A DNA stretch of 64,000 bases from Lindgomyces ingoldianus (lineage: Eukaryota > Ascomycota > Dothideomycetes > Pleosporales > Lindgomycetaceae), in NCBI RefSeq assembly GCF_010093535.1, contig NW_022985164.1:481495-545494 (forward strand). The letters are read 5' to 3'. Of this stretch, positions 50,186-60,779 are shown one piece after another (the stretch's first letter is position 1; each line of letters begins with the position of its first letter). The notes below the pieces were generated by a model. It did not search any database and was not told the origin of the DNA. It saw nothing but the letters and a program-made list of their open reading frames with translations. A program made the position numbers and the translations under genes.

Positions 50186-50465
50186 TGTCTGTACGCAGCA
50201 GCAGCGTTGCGGCCTAGATACAAGCAATTGCGCACAAGCAGGATTACGTATCTATGTTACATAATACTTGTGCGTAAACCTCTGTGCGCAAACATCTAGA
50301 TATCCCCCTTTTCCTCTGTACAGAGGAAAGACAAGAGTAATAAAACTAGAAACATGTTGCCCTTACCTTACCTACTTTGTACGCTGTGCACACTGTACAC
50401 CACTCTTACTCTTGCTACTTAAGTGCTTATACCATAAGCAGCTAGCTGTCGGAGCCTATTCAACA
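50186..50465 (+). repeat. 3' LTR of inner Copia
   Basis: Starts TGTCTGTACGCAGCAG and ends ATTCAACA, exactly 280 bases like the 5' LTR. A purine-rich tract of A residues (about 50168-50177) precedes it, fitting a polypurine tract. Confidence 0.9.
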
Positions 50466-50662
50466 TAAATAGAGATTTATAGCTACTTATATGTAAATTA
50501 GACTCTATTTTTACTCTTACTAATTTATAGTTAAAGTAGTAAAGAAAAAAAATCTTCTTATATATAAACTTTTAAATAAAAAGGTATAAAAAAAGCTTTC
50601 TTTTTTATAGTATTTAAACTACTAATTAGTGTTAAATAGACTCTCTGCTAGCTAGCACTTAG

Positions 50663-51337
50663 NNNNNNNNNNNNNNNNNNNNNNNNNNNNNNNNNNNNNN
50701 NNNNNNNNNNNNNNNNNNNNNNNNNNNNNNNNNNNNNNNNNNNNNNNNNNNNNNNNNNNNNNNNNNNNNNNNNNNNNNNNNNNNNNNNNNNNNNNNNNNN
50801 NNNNNNNNNNNNNNNNNNNNNNNNNNNNNNNNNNNNNNNNNNNNNNNNNNNNNNNNNNNNNNNNNNNNNNNNNNNNNNNNNNNNNNNNNNNNNNNNNNNN
50901 NNNNNNNNNNNNNNNNNNNNNNNNNNNNNNNNNNNNNNNNNNNNNNNNNNNNNNNNNNNNNNNNNNNNNNNNNNNNNNNNNNNNNNNNNNNNNNNNNNNN
51001 NNNNNNNNNNNNNNNNNNNNNNNNNNNNNNNNNNNNNNNNNNNNNNNNNNNNNNNNNNNNNNNNNNNNNNNNNNNNNNNNNNNNNNNNNNNNNNNNNNNN
51101 NNNNNNNNNNNNNNNNNNNNNNNNNNNNNNNNNNNNNNNNNNNNNNNNNNNNNNNNNNNNNNNNNNNNNNNNNNNNNNNNNNNNNNNNNNNNNNNNNNNN
51201 NNNNNNNNNNNNNNNNNNNNNNNNNNNNNNNNNNNNNNNNNNNNNNNNNNNNNNNNNNNNNNNNNNNNNNNNNNNNNNNNNNNNNNNNNNNNNNNNNNNN
51301 NNNNNNNNNNNNNNNNNNNNNNNNNNNNNNNNNNNNN
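50663..51337. other. Assembly gap (675 N)
   Basis: The unknown bases lie between the second LTR of the outer Copia and the 5' LTR of the gypsy element, so the junction of the two elements, and the target duplications of both, are hidden. Confidence 0.99.
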
Positions 51338-54300
51338 AAACACAACACAACACAGACATAAACTTAAGCATAAACTGCCTTAACACTAACTAAACCTAGA
51401 ATAGGCTTAATTTATACCTAAAGCGCTTAGACTTCTAAGCTAAGTATTTAATTACTAATTTTCTTCTAAACCTTTTTGTTCCTTACATAATGTCTTGTAC
51501 CTACTATAATACCTTATGTAGTAATTAAACTAGACCTTTATAAAGCTCTATAACCTTACTTATGCATAATTATAATATTATGTTATGTTAAAACTTTAGC
51601 TAAGAATAGCCTTTAAATCTAATTTAATAAGCTTAGTACTTGCATAACTCTAAGCTATTAAAGTAAGCTAAAAAGCCTTTTAAAAAGCACTTACTTTATA
51701 AAAAAGCTACTATGTTATAAGCTTTAAAGCTTTTTAAAGGGACTTTAAAGAACAGCTTTATGTTATTAAGCAGTTTATTTTTGCCTTAACTTTTGTTATA
51801 GTAAAAGAAACTAAGAACTTACTAGCCTTAAAGTCTACCTAAAAGTCTAGAGATAGCTTAACTTTTTTTTGCCTAACACTACTTATAACTTGTAACTTTT
51901 TTAACTTAGTAATAAAATTTAACTAACTCTCTAATCTCCTACTATTTAATAAAAAATAGAAAGACCTACCTTTCTTCCTACACAAGCTCTAATATAAACT
52001 TAAAGAAAATATAGACTAATTTCTCTCTAAACACTTCTAGTTACTATATGCCTACTCTTAACTTAACTGTAATATAACAGCCTTAATTAACTTACTAATA
52101 AATAAGAATATTATTAACCTAGATTAATTTATAGTGTTTTTATAAGTAACTTATAGAGACTTAAATAAAGAGTTAATAGCCCTAAGTTGCCTAAACACTT
52201 TATAACAAAAAAAAAAAAGCTTTACTTTACACTTTACTAAGTTCTACTAACTTGCATTTAATATAGGCCTAAATAAAATAAGTCTAATTATAGCCTTATG
52301 TAACTCCCTCTTAACTAAACTGTAACGCGCTATAGTAGGAGAACCCCTTCTAAACAACCTTAACATGTATGCAAACCTAATTGCTACCTATAATAATAAC
52401 ATAAGGTTTCTCCCTATACAAGCCCTAATACACCCCTAAACTAGCGTAGTTACAAATAAGGACCCTAATATAATAAAAATTAATTTAAATTATGCTCTAG
52501 TTAGTTCTAAAAAGTATAAAGATTATAAGAAAAAAAGTTAATGCTTTAAGTGTAGTAAGTATAGTTATATTTTTTAAAACTGCTTTATTCCTCTTTTTTA
52601 AGTCTGCGCAAGTAGTGCTACTAGTACTTATTAAAGATCTTTACTATTTTAATTTTATTTTTATAAGGGCTTTAACTTATATTTAAGCTTTAATCCCCTT
52701 TGCTACTCTTAATATAGCTGCAGCTATAGTAGTAGGAGCCTGTAAAAAGGCTTGTTCTAGAGCTAAGTTACTCTCTAGGACTAATTTAACACTAGATCTT
52801 TACTAACTTATAGGCTAAGTCCCCTACTAATAACTAAAAGTACTAAGTTAATATTTTTATATGTTTATAATAAAGAACTATATTAGCTTTAATATAAGCT
52901 CTTATTAACTTAAGAGTAAATAGCATAGGTTACATTAATAAAAAACTAGTGTGTAAACTAAATCTTTAATTAACACTACTTACTTAAATAATTTACTTAA
53001 CTAGATTTAATAGAAAATAACTTAAAAAAGGTTTTATCTTTTATACTACAACTATTATAATTACCTACTAACACTATAAGAAGTAGATTAAGCTTTATAT
53101 AATAAATATAGAACATTATAACTTAATCCTAGAACAACTATAGCTATATTAGCATAAAGTTGCCTTTAATTACTAAAAGTAAGTTCTAAACTTTAACTTT
53201 TTTTAATGCTAAGATATATACTTATGCTTACACTTAAATAACACTTAAATAGCACTTAATATAAAAGGTTTCTAAACTTACTTTTTAATAACCTAGAAAA
53301 AAACTACTTAAGTAAGGCTAATAAGCTAGGCCTTTTACTAAGATAAGCTATATAAAATAATTTAACAACTACTTAAACTTAAAGAAGAGAAAGCCTTTAA
53401 AGAACTTTTACTTACTTAATTTAAACACAAACTAGGACTTAAACAGCAGATAGACATCTGCTACATAGGACCTGCTTTATTTGTAACTCTAGCTTAATAA
53501 CTAAATTATAAAATCTACGTAGTTATAATTTCTAATATAGACTAAGCTTTAGCTCTCTAAAAACACACTAACTTAAAGATAATAGTCTTTTAAAACTACT
53601 ATAACCTATTACATGTTTTTTTTTAAGATAAGTTTAATAAGCTTTTAATATAACATTTATATAATTACTAAATAACTCTTAAGCCTAGTAAACAACTTAG
53701 TTATAGGCTACTATATAAAATATTGCTAAATAAATTAAAAGTGCTTTAAAAATACTTTAATAAGAACCTAGAAAAAGGGTTTATTTAAGCTAGCTTCTTA
53801 CTAGTAGTGTTACTTATACTATTTATAAAAAAACCTAAGAGTAGGCTTTAATTTTATGTTAACTACTAAGGACTAAACACTATTACTATTAAAAACTAAT
53901 ACTTAATTTTTTTTTTATAGAAAACTCTAAGCTAACTAAGTAAAGCAAAGTATTTTATAAAGTTAGATATTATTACTGCTTTTAATAAGCTAAGAATAGT
54001 AAAGAGTAATAAGTAGCTAATAGCATTTTAGACCTAATATAAACTATTTAAGTACCTAGTAATACCCTTTAGCTTAGCTAACACGCCTAGTACTTTTTAA
54101 CATTTTGTAAACAACTTGCTCTAACTCTACCTAGACATGTTTTGCACTATGTATATTAACAATATTCTAATTTATAGTAATAGCCTTTTAGAGCATAAAT
54201 AGCATGTACGCTTAGTGCTAAAGGCTATAAAAGAAGCAGGTCTATAACTTAACATAGATAAATGCAAGTTCTACTAATTAAAGGTTATGTATTTAAAATA

Positions 54301-56924
54301 TGTAATCTTTATAAATAGCATCTAAATAGACCCTATTAAGGTTTAGACTATGCTAGATTAGTAATACCTAAAAGATATAAAAAACATTTAAGCTTTTATA
54401 AAATTTACTAACTTTTACTAATAATTTATTAATAACTTTTTGCAGCTAGTAAGCTTTATAATTACACTTACTAAAAAAAAAGTTTAATTTAACTTTAACT
54501 TAAATTACTAATAGTCTTTTAACTAGCTAAAAAAAGCCTTTACTAAAGCCTTAATACTCTACTACTTTAACTTTAAACTACTAATACTTGTAGAAGCTAA
54601 TGCCTTAGACTATGTAGTAGCAGAAGTTTTTTTCTAGACTAAGCTAGATAAGACTATTAAGCCTATTATATACTTCTTAAAAAGAATAAGTCTTATAAAA
54701 AGTAATTATAAAATCTATAATAAGAAATTACTTACTATAGTATACTGCTTTAAATAATAGCAACCTAAACTAGAAGGTGCAGCGCATTTAATATAGGTCC
54801 TATCTAACTATAAGAACTTATAGTACTTTATAACTATAAAATAACTTAGCTACTAACAAGCTTATTAGTCTAAATACTTGTCTTATTTTAATTTTAAGAT
54901 TACTTATTATCTTAGTTAAAACAGAGGGAAACTAGATGCCTTTATAAAGCAATTCTAAAACATCTTTACTTAAAAAGAAGTGTAAAAGGCTTAACACTAA
55001 ACTTTACTTTAACTTAAGCTATTTTTAGACTTTAACCTAAATAAAATAAATTAGATAATTAATTAAATTATTACTAATAAGTATCTAAATAATAAATTTA
55101 TTTAAAAAACCTTAGACCTACTCTAAAATAGCGCTAGTTAGTTAAAAAAAGTAACACTAGCTAACTATAAAAACTAAAATAGTAAGCTATATTACTATAA
55201 CTAACTTATAATTTTTAATTCTAATAAACTAAGAATTAAACTACTCTAAATTATACATAACTTGCCTGCTAGAGGACACCTAGGCAGAGAAAAGACTCTT
55301 AACCTACTACAGAGAGAGTACTACTAGCCCTGCATGTTCTATACTGTACGCTAATACATATTATGTTGCTATACTTGCTGTAAAGTAAAGGCCTTTTAAA
55401 AAAGGTATAATAGCCTACTTAAACTACTTCTAATTTTTAAATAAGCTTAAAAAGATATATTAATTAATTTTATTATAAACCTACTTTTATTTAAAGAGTA
55501 TATAAATATTATAGTAGTTGTTAATTACTTAACTAAGTATTAACACTTAATACTATATTTCTCTATAACTGCCCCTAATATAGCCTAGTTATTCTACTAA
55601 TACATATAGGTTTACTATAGCCTGCCTAACATAATTATATTAGATAGAAGTACATAGTTTGTCTTAGCCTTCTAGAACAAACTCTGTAAACAGCTCTAAA
55701 TTATCTTCTACTTATCTATAGCTTTTTACCTAGAGACTAACAGCTAAACTAAAAACATAAACACTATAATAAAATAAGTTCTATAAGTGTACATAAACTA
55801 CTAGTAAAATAACTAGGTAAAATAGTTAGCTATAGCATAGTTTAAAGCTAATAACATAACATCTAAATTAACATAAGTATCTCTGTTTTTAGCAAACTAT
55901 AAATACTACCCCTAAATAAAATTTAAACTACTTATAAATACCTCCTAACTAACTTATTAATCTGTATAAGTAATAAATATAAATAAACTTATTAATAAAA
56001 TTTAAAATATATTTAAATATGTTTATAAAAAGCTTACATAGGCTTAAGCTTTTTAATAAGAGTACATAAACTAATTCTAAACCTCTACCTCTGCGTATGC
56101 AGCTAGTAAGAAGGTCTAGCTAGATACTAAAAATATCTAAATAAACTAATAATTAAAGAAACTTAATTAAAAGAACTTTAGCTTCTTTACAGTAGCCTAT
56201 ATAGTTTTATTACACACTTACTAATTAATCCTACCTAACAGCATAAAGATACACCCTGTGTTCTACGTATTATTACTGCGCTAAGTAGCCTCTAAATTTA
56301 ACTATCTACCTAGACAGCTAAACTTGCTACTTAAACTTGTTATTATAAATAACAAACTAAAATATATTATAAAAGACATTAAATAGATCTAGTTTAATAA
56401 AAAAAAACATATCTATAAATACTTTATAAAATAAACTAGATATAACAAACTGTTGTAGAAACCTATAGAAGCCCTATAAAAAAACTTTATAATAACTTAA
56501 TTCTACGCTTAATACTTATTTAAACTAAATCTGTACTTTAATAAAGACAACTTAATGCTAGAACTACTAATGTAAAGGATTCTCTTCCTAATAAAGGGGG
56601 GAGTACTGTTACAGTATCCTCCCTAGATCCTAGACATAACTATATTAGACGCGTACTAAAGTATTATTAGTGCATGTTTAATATAAATATAACACAACAT
56701 AAATATAAACTTAAGTATAAACTGCTTTAACACTAACTAAACTTAAAATAGGCTTAATTTATACTTAAAGCGCTTAGACTTCTAAGCTAAGTATTTAATT
56801 ACTAATTTTCTTTTAAACCTTCTTATTCCTTACATAATGTCTTGTACCTACTATGATACCTCACGTAGTAATTAAACTAGACCTCTGTGAAGCTCTATAA
56901 CCTTACTCGTGCACAATCGTGACA
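51338..56924 (+). mobile_element. Ty3/gypsy retrotransposon, RIP-dead, 5' end in gap
   Basis: The 3' LTR is 56607-56924 (318 bases, TGTTAC...TGACA). Most of the matching 5' LTR survives at 51338-51577, its start being lost in the gap. Internal relics on the plus strand: a Gag zinc knuckle (CFKCSKYSYIF then NC near 52540), reverse transcriptase with the catalytic YxDD region changed to YINNILIYS near 54150, integrase zinc-binding segment (ARGHLGREKTLNLLQREYY near 55270) and a 3' region ending near 56590 in KGG. The two Asp-to-Asn changes in the catalytic motif are what G-to-A mutation gives. A purine-rich tract (AAAGGGGGGAG) precedes the 3' LTR. Element order protease/RT/RH/integrase and the knuckle support gypsy. 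Confidence 0.85.
56607..56924 (+). repeat. 3' LTR of gypsy element
   Basis: Begins TGTTACAGTATCCTCCC and ends CGTGACA. The last 70 bases keep CG sites that are mutated in the 5' copy, and the LTR end coincides with the return to normal composition of gene island 2. Confidence 0.8.
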
Positions 56925-57166
56925 CTAAGTTACCTTAGCCAAGGTAAGTGGCCCAGGTCAGCTGAGCTGCGCCCTGTGAAAATTTTGTACCGTGTGTCAT
57001 TGGAATGAAGGGAAGCACGCTAGGCCGAAAGAGGATTAGAAATATGCAAAAAAAAAGGTGGATGCCTGAGGCCGCAAGATGCGACAAGGCTCTCGTCTAA
57101 CCCCGCCTCACACTTGAATCACAACACCTCGCTTTCCGAGGTCCACAAGGCATTTCAGCCTCCGCA

Positions 57167-58440
57167 ATGGGCCAAGCATTTGGTATCGTAGCTCCTTACA
57201 AACAGGAAGCTCTCAACCTACCTCATACAGAGCTTCTTCGAATGCTCTTTGATCGATCACCGGCAAGCCTTGTCGAACTCTTTGCACATCCCGTTGAACC
57301 CCATGCCTTCCCGTACGCTACCTTACGTATATCCAGAAAATATTGGTTTGACTATCTCGCAGTAAATTTGAGCCAGAGAGGATCGGCCGTAGACTGAAGT
57401 TCGAAGTTGGCAATGAGGCGAGTGGTGAATTCAATCAAAGTTCACTCTACGCTCTCCCAAACGAATTGCTCGACATTATTTTCGAACTCCTTAACATGGA
57501 AGATGCTGTCAGTCTTAGTCTTTCTAACTCTCTTTTTGAACGCGTGGGTCAAAAGCACATTCGAGCCCTCTACATTCCGCATCTTGGCCGGTGGGCAGAT
57601 GAGCGTGTCATTGCTATTGGAAAAAATATATATGCCGGTGATTGGCCGGAACTTTTACTAGACAAGGATGGTAGGGATGAATTTGATGCTCTGGTAGATG
57701 AGGATACCGGAATCTGGGCGACCCTATACGATGTTTTCACACTCGCTCTAGAAGATAATCCACTCTCTCCACATGCGTCGCAAACCCTCCCAGATAAGTT
57801 CCTCGGGGATGTGCTAAAGGATCGGAGGTGGAATAGCATCACGCATTGGGAAGCATCTCGACTCTTGGACATAATTTGTCCTTGGAATGACTGGCCGGGT
57901 GACTGCTACGACAAGAAGGAGCCGTGGGTATTACGGAACTTAAATAAAAAGGAACTCGTAAGAGTGGCTGCGATCGCTTTGAGACCAGAGTACATCCATG
58001 GGCCATTCGTCGATTTTCTAGGTCTAGGCGAAGCTATTTTGTCCCGGATATGTTGGTCATCTGAACCAGTGCAACGTCAGAACTGCCAGAGAAGCGACCT
58101 GAATCTTCATCGAGGTGTCTGGGCTGGGGATGCTCTGGACATTGTTCTTCAAGTCAGACATGAACAAGGGGTGAAAAGGAAGAAAGAAGGACATCTATGG
58201 AAGGATGTTAGCGACGAAGTCTCAAGTGAATTACGGCGTCTCTGGAAAATAGAATTTGGAGGAAATTGGCAAGAAATTATCTGCAAGACTTCAAAGGAAA
58301 TGCAGAATTCACGGATAAACCATCAGGTAGGGCTGATACGGCGGGAAAAGGGACACTCTATGGCACCGGAGGAATTCAGCCGAACCTTGAAACGACACCT
58401 GGATATGGTCCCTCCGGATTGGCAAGTTGTTGGTGCTTGA
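57167..58440 (+). CDS. F-box domain protein, 407 residues
   Basis: Two exons fit, 57167-57312 and 57363-58440, joined by a 50-base intron (GTACGC...TTGAC...CGCAG) that restores the frame exactly; without it the two frames do not meet. The product has an F-box at about residues 78-118 (LYALPNELLDIIFELL, then SLSNSLFERVG). The remainder is rich in Trp and charged residues, and I see no WD40 or leucine-rich repeats. F-box proteins bring substrates to SCF ubiquitin ligases through Skp1. The N-terminal part (MGQAFGIVAP...) resembles the start of many fungal-specific F-box proteins of unknown target. No signal peptide. The frame is intact, so the gene is probably functional. Confidence 0.8.
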
Positions 58441-58730
58441 GGCATTACTGCTGTTACTTAGGCTGTGTTATATACACTGCTTGTTTCCTATTTCAACATT
58501 TAGAGGGCTTTGTCACAGCGCTAATATCCTACAACGACCCTCTCCGGACTCGTTCTCGGGTGAGAATTGTTCATGGACTTGCATTACCCAACTGCATTCT
58601 CTTAAGTTGTGTCGCTGACTTGACACCTCTTTGGAAAATTATATTTGGAAAGCCAATATTGCAATCGTATCTGTACGGCGATGCCGAAATAGAACTAAAA
58701 CATAAAAGGTTACTGTAATAAAAATGTCGA

Positions 58731-59129
58731 TTGCTCATTAGAGCATGGGAGAGGGCTTGTCTTGGAGGGTTTCATGCCACAAAGCCATGGCCAGCTCCAG
58801 AACAATTTCTGGAATGCTTACTCCGACAGTCTCGCAAGCTTCAACCTTGGAAACTACAGCATCTACATCTTCTAGCCGAATTGAGGGTCGAAAAAGCATG
58901 GAGGAGAGGCCAGGGTGCTCTCAAGCGGCCGAAATTCTTTGGGTTGGACGGACTGTCACAACGCCCTGCATTCAACCCCTACCTACAGCTTGATCCGAAA
59001 TTCCGATTACGTGGTTTCCCACGACCGATGAAGTCCGAAACCCTTGAAGAGTTTTCTCATATCTATGGACGATGTATAAAAGAAGATCCCGTAATCTTAG
59101 ACATAGGGTCTAACACATTCACCGAATAA
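58731..59129 (+). CDS. Hypothetical open frame, 132 codons (uncertain)
   Basis: An open frame of 132 codons between the F-box and hydrolase genes. I do not recognise it. It is Trp- and Arg-rich (for example RAWERACLGGF). It could be a small gene, the last exon of an unrecognised gene or a relic. The flanking 58441-58730 has other short open frames with no clear splice link. Confidence 0.3.
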   Translation: MLIRAWERACLGGFHATKPWPAPEQFLECLLRQSRKLQPWKLQHLHLLAELRVEKAWRRGQGALKRPKFFGLDGLSQRPAFNPYLQLDPKFRLRGFPRPMKSETLEEFSHIYGRCIKEDPVILDIGSNTFTE

Positions 59130-59162
59130 TCATATCAATTGACTTCAGTACTTTGAACAAGA

Positions 59163-60083
59163 ATGACCACCACCTCCTCTCCTGAGCAGGTATCCTTCCT
59201 CGCTCGCAACCTCAAACTCGCTGCGCATCTCTACAACCCAACGTCCGGATCTATAGATCGCTCTGGCGCTGCCATTATCATATGCCATCCTTGGACCTCG
59301 ATCAAAGAGCAGTCCCCTGCAAACTATGCTCATATCCTGTCAAAGGCTGGCTTCATTTGCCTTTGCTATGATGCTGCTTATCAAGGGGAATCCCAGGGCG
59401 AACCTCGAAATCTTGAAGACCCTTACCAACGTGTCGAAGAGATCAAATCTGCCGTCACCTACCTTGTTAGTCGGAACGATGTAGACTCTGGTAAGATAGG
59501 CGTCCTCGGCATCTGTGCTTCAGGCGGCTACGCTCCTTTCACGGCCCAGACCGACCTTCGCATCAAGGCTTGTGCAACATCGGCTGCAGTATGTGTTGGC
59601 ACCATGGCCAGGCGTGGCTTTGATAAGGACTCCTCCAGCATAGATATTCTAAATTCTCAACTCGAGGCTGCCGCCAAAGACCGCAACAGCGACATCACTG
59701 GCGAGAAAATCCCAATCGTGCATATGTTGCCTGAGAAACTCGAAGATGCCGCCAATCTCCTAGATTCCTTCCAAGATCTTGCGCAGTACTATCGCAAGAG
59801 GCAATCGCATGAACGCGCACTAAATGTTTGTCTCCCCCGAAGTTGGGACATAATGGCGAACTTCGATGCCTTCGCTCATAACGATATGATCAGCCCAAGG
59901 CCACTGCTGATGATAACAGGAACGAAGGCAGCAACGAAATGGTATAGCGAATACGGGGCTCAAAAAGCGAAAGAACCGAAAGAGTTGATGGTAATTGATG
60001 GCTCAACTCATGCGGATCTTTATGACCATATCGATAAAGCTGGACCTAAATTAGTGGATTTCTTTGGAAAGTACCTAAAGTAG
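59163..60083 (+). CDS. Alpha/beta hydrolase (dienelactone-hydrolase-like), 306 residues
   Basis: An intronless frame of 306 residues with an alpha/beta-hydrolase layout. An early strand and turn reads AAIIICHPWTS (about 36-46), followed by CYDAAYQGES (about 68-77). The nucleophile elbow is GICASGG with Cys at residue 118. A late His at residue 283 (DGSTHADLYD) fits the catalytic His. Length is normal for the family. A Cys nucleophile recalls dienelactone hydrolases, whereas most esterases use Ser; substrate is unknown. There is no signal peptide, so it is probably cytosolic. It starts 33 bases after the preceding 132-codon frame ends. Confidence 0.85.
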   Translation: MTTTSSPEQVSFLARNLKLAAHLYNPTSGSIDRSGAAIIICHPWTSIKEQSPANYAHILSKAGFICLCYDAAYQGESQGEPRNLEDPYQRVEEIKSAVTYLVSRNDVDSGKIGVLGICASGGYAPFTAQTDLRIKACATSAAVCVGTMARRGFDKDSSSIDILNSQLEAAAKDRNSDITGEKIPIVHMLPEKLEDAANLLDSFQDLAQYYRKRQSHERALNVCLPRSWDIMANFDAFAHNDMISPRPLLMITGTKAATKWYSEYGAQKAKEPKELMVIDGSTHADLYDHIDKAGPKLVDFFGKYLK

Positions 60084-60779
60084 AGAATTACAATACTAAA
60101 AGCTTCTGTGTTGTGCGGAAGCTTGGAAATGTTGGCACTGAAGAGGGTAATTTGATCCAGCTCTGGAAGTAGGGCAATGTTTTAAGCAAATCTTTTTGAC
60201 TCACTATATCTTTCCATAGCTTCTCCATATTCCTTGTAGAACTTTATTTGCCCAAAATGTTAAAAGAATCATCTCCTGCGACTTCACCAAGACCATCACC
60301 TGAGGTTCATACGAGTTTCTCCAAATATCTAATGCTACTAGGGATTTGTTGTCGAGCAATGCTCATACCGACCTAAGAAGATATTGCCACAGTCAAACAG
60401 CGAGCTAATCCGATATCGACCAAGACTGAAACAACACTCCCCGATTAGGCTAAAAGAAACACTAAAGTTGCATAGGCAGCAGTTCTTTTCGTTTTGTTTC
60501 GTTTTATTCGAAATTTCCGGAGATTGGAAACATATAGCCTGCAATTTCGGCGTTCTTTTTCCTCCAATACGACTGAATGCTAATAGGGAACAGGGTGCTC
60601 TTGCACCAAAAGAGCGCCAATCGGGAGACACTACACTATTCGGTAACAGTCGCGCAACTACTTTCCTCCGCGACAACGATTACGCCAATTTCACTGGATG
60701 TTGCAAGTTCAATTGATAAATAAACTCCCAAGTAACCTCCCATTCATGAGATCACAAACACACATGCTCATCCGTAAAG
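60084..60779. other. Intergenic region, promoter of the GH2 gene
   Basis: Normal composition with no supported gene. An AT-rich patch TTGATAAATAAACTCCC lies 60-70 bases before the GH2 start. Opposed open frames at about 60340-60715 are mutual shadows. Confidence 0.5.

Larger units (their letters stand above)
42272..50465 (+). mobile_element. Inner Ty1/Copia retrotransposon, full-length, RIP-dead
   Basis: Two 280-base LTRs (42272-42551 and 50186-50465) flank the element, and TAAAT is duplicated on both sides (42267-42271 and 50466-50470), so the boundaries are secure. Relics on the plus strand appear in Copia order: Gag with a Pro-rich stretch and a degenerate zinc knuckle (KKCFICYKKK near 44450), the protease region (GEDIYSIKPKEYAKQ near 44740), integrase core (AATFLKSMSTQDT near 45465), then, beyond the Fot1 insert, reverse transcriptase and RNase H (for example KRVTKSVFTSKLYKIVK near 49430). 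Without the 1844-base Fot1 copy 3 the element would be about 6350 bases. Stops throughout make it inactive. Confidence 0.9.
38618..50662 (-). mobile_element. Outer Ty1/Copia element, minus strand, internally deleted and split
   Basis: A 252-base LTR at 38618-38869 starts TGTTAAATAGACTC and ends in ACA. The same start recurs at 50630 and runs into the gap at 50663, marking the other LTR. On the minus strand the interior encodes a relic of the Copia protease region (AEDIYSLKPKGYAEQ at about 40395-40440), the integrase core (FKLMSTQDT near 39650) and integrase C-terminal sequence down to about 38960. The LTR follows almost at once, leaving no room for reverse transcriptase and RNase H. The leader next to the right LTR (50471-50629) matches the leader of the inner element. 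The element was split at 42271/50466 by the inner Copia, giving an original internal length of only about 3.6 kb. Confidence 0.75.

Noticed and set aside
50648..51386. Three minus-strand frames of about 230-244 codons
   Set aside because: They consist almost entirely of unknown residues across the N gap and are artefacts.
56930..56955. Short palindrome TTACCTTAGCCAAGGTAA just after the gypsy 3' LTR
   Set aside because: A perfect 7-base stem, but isolated and short; I found nothing to link it to a function.
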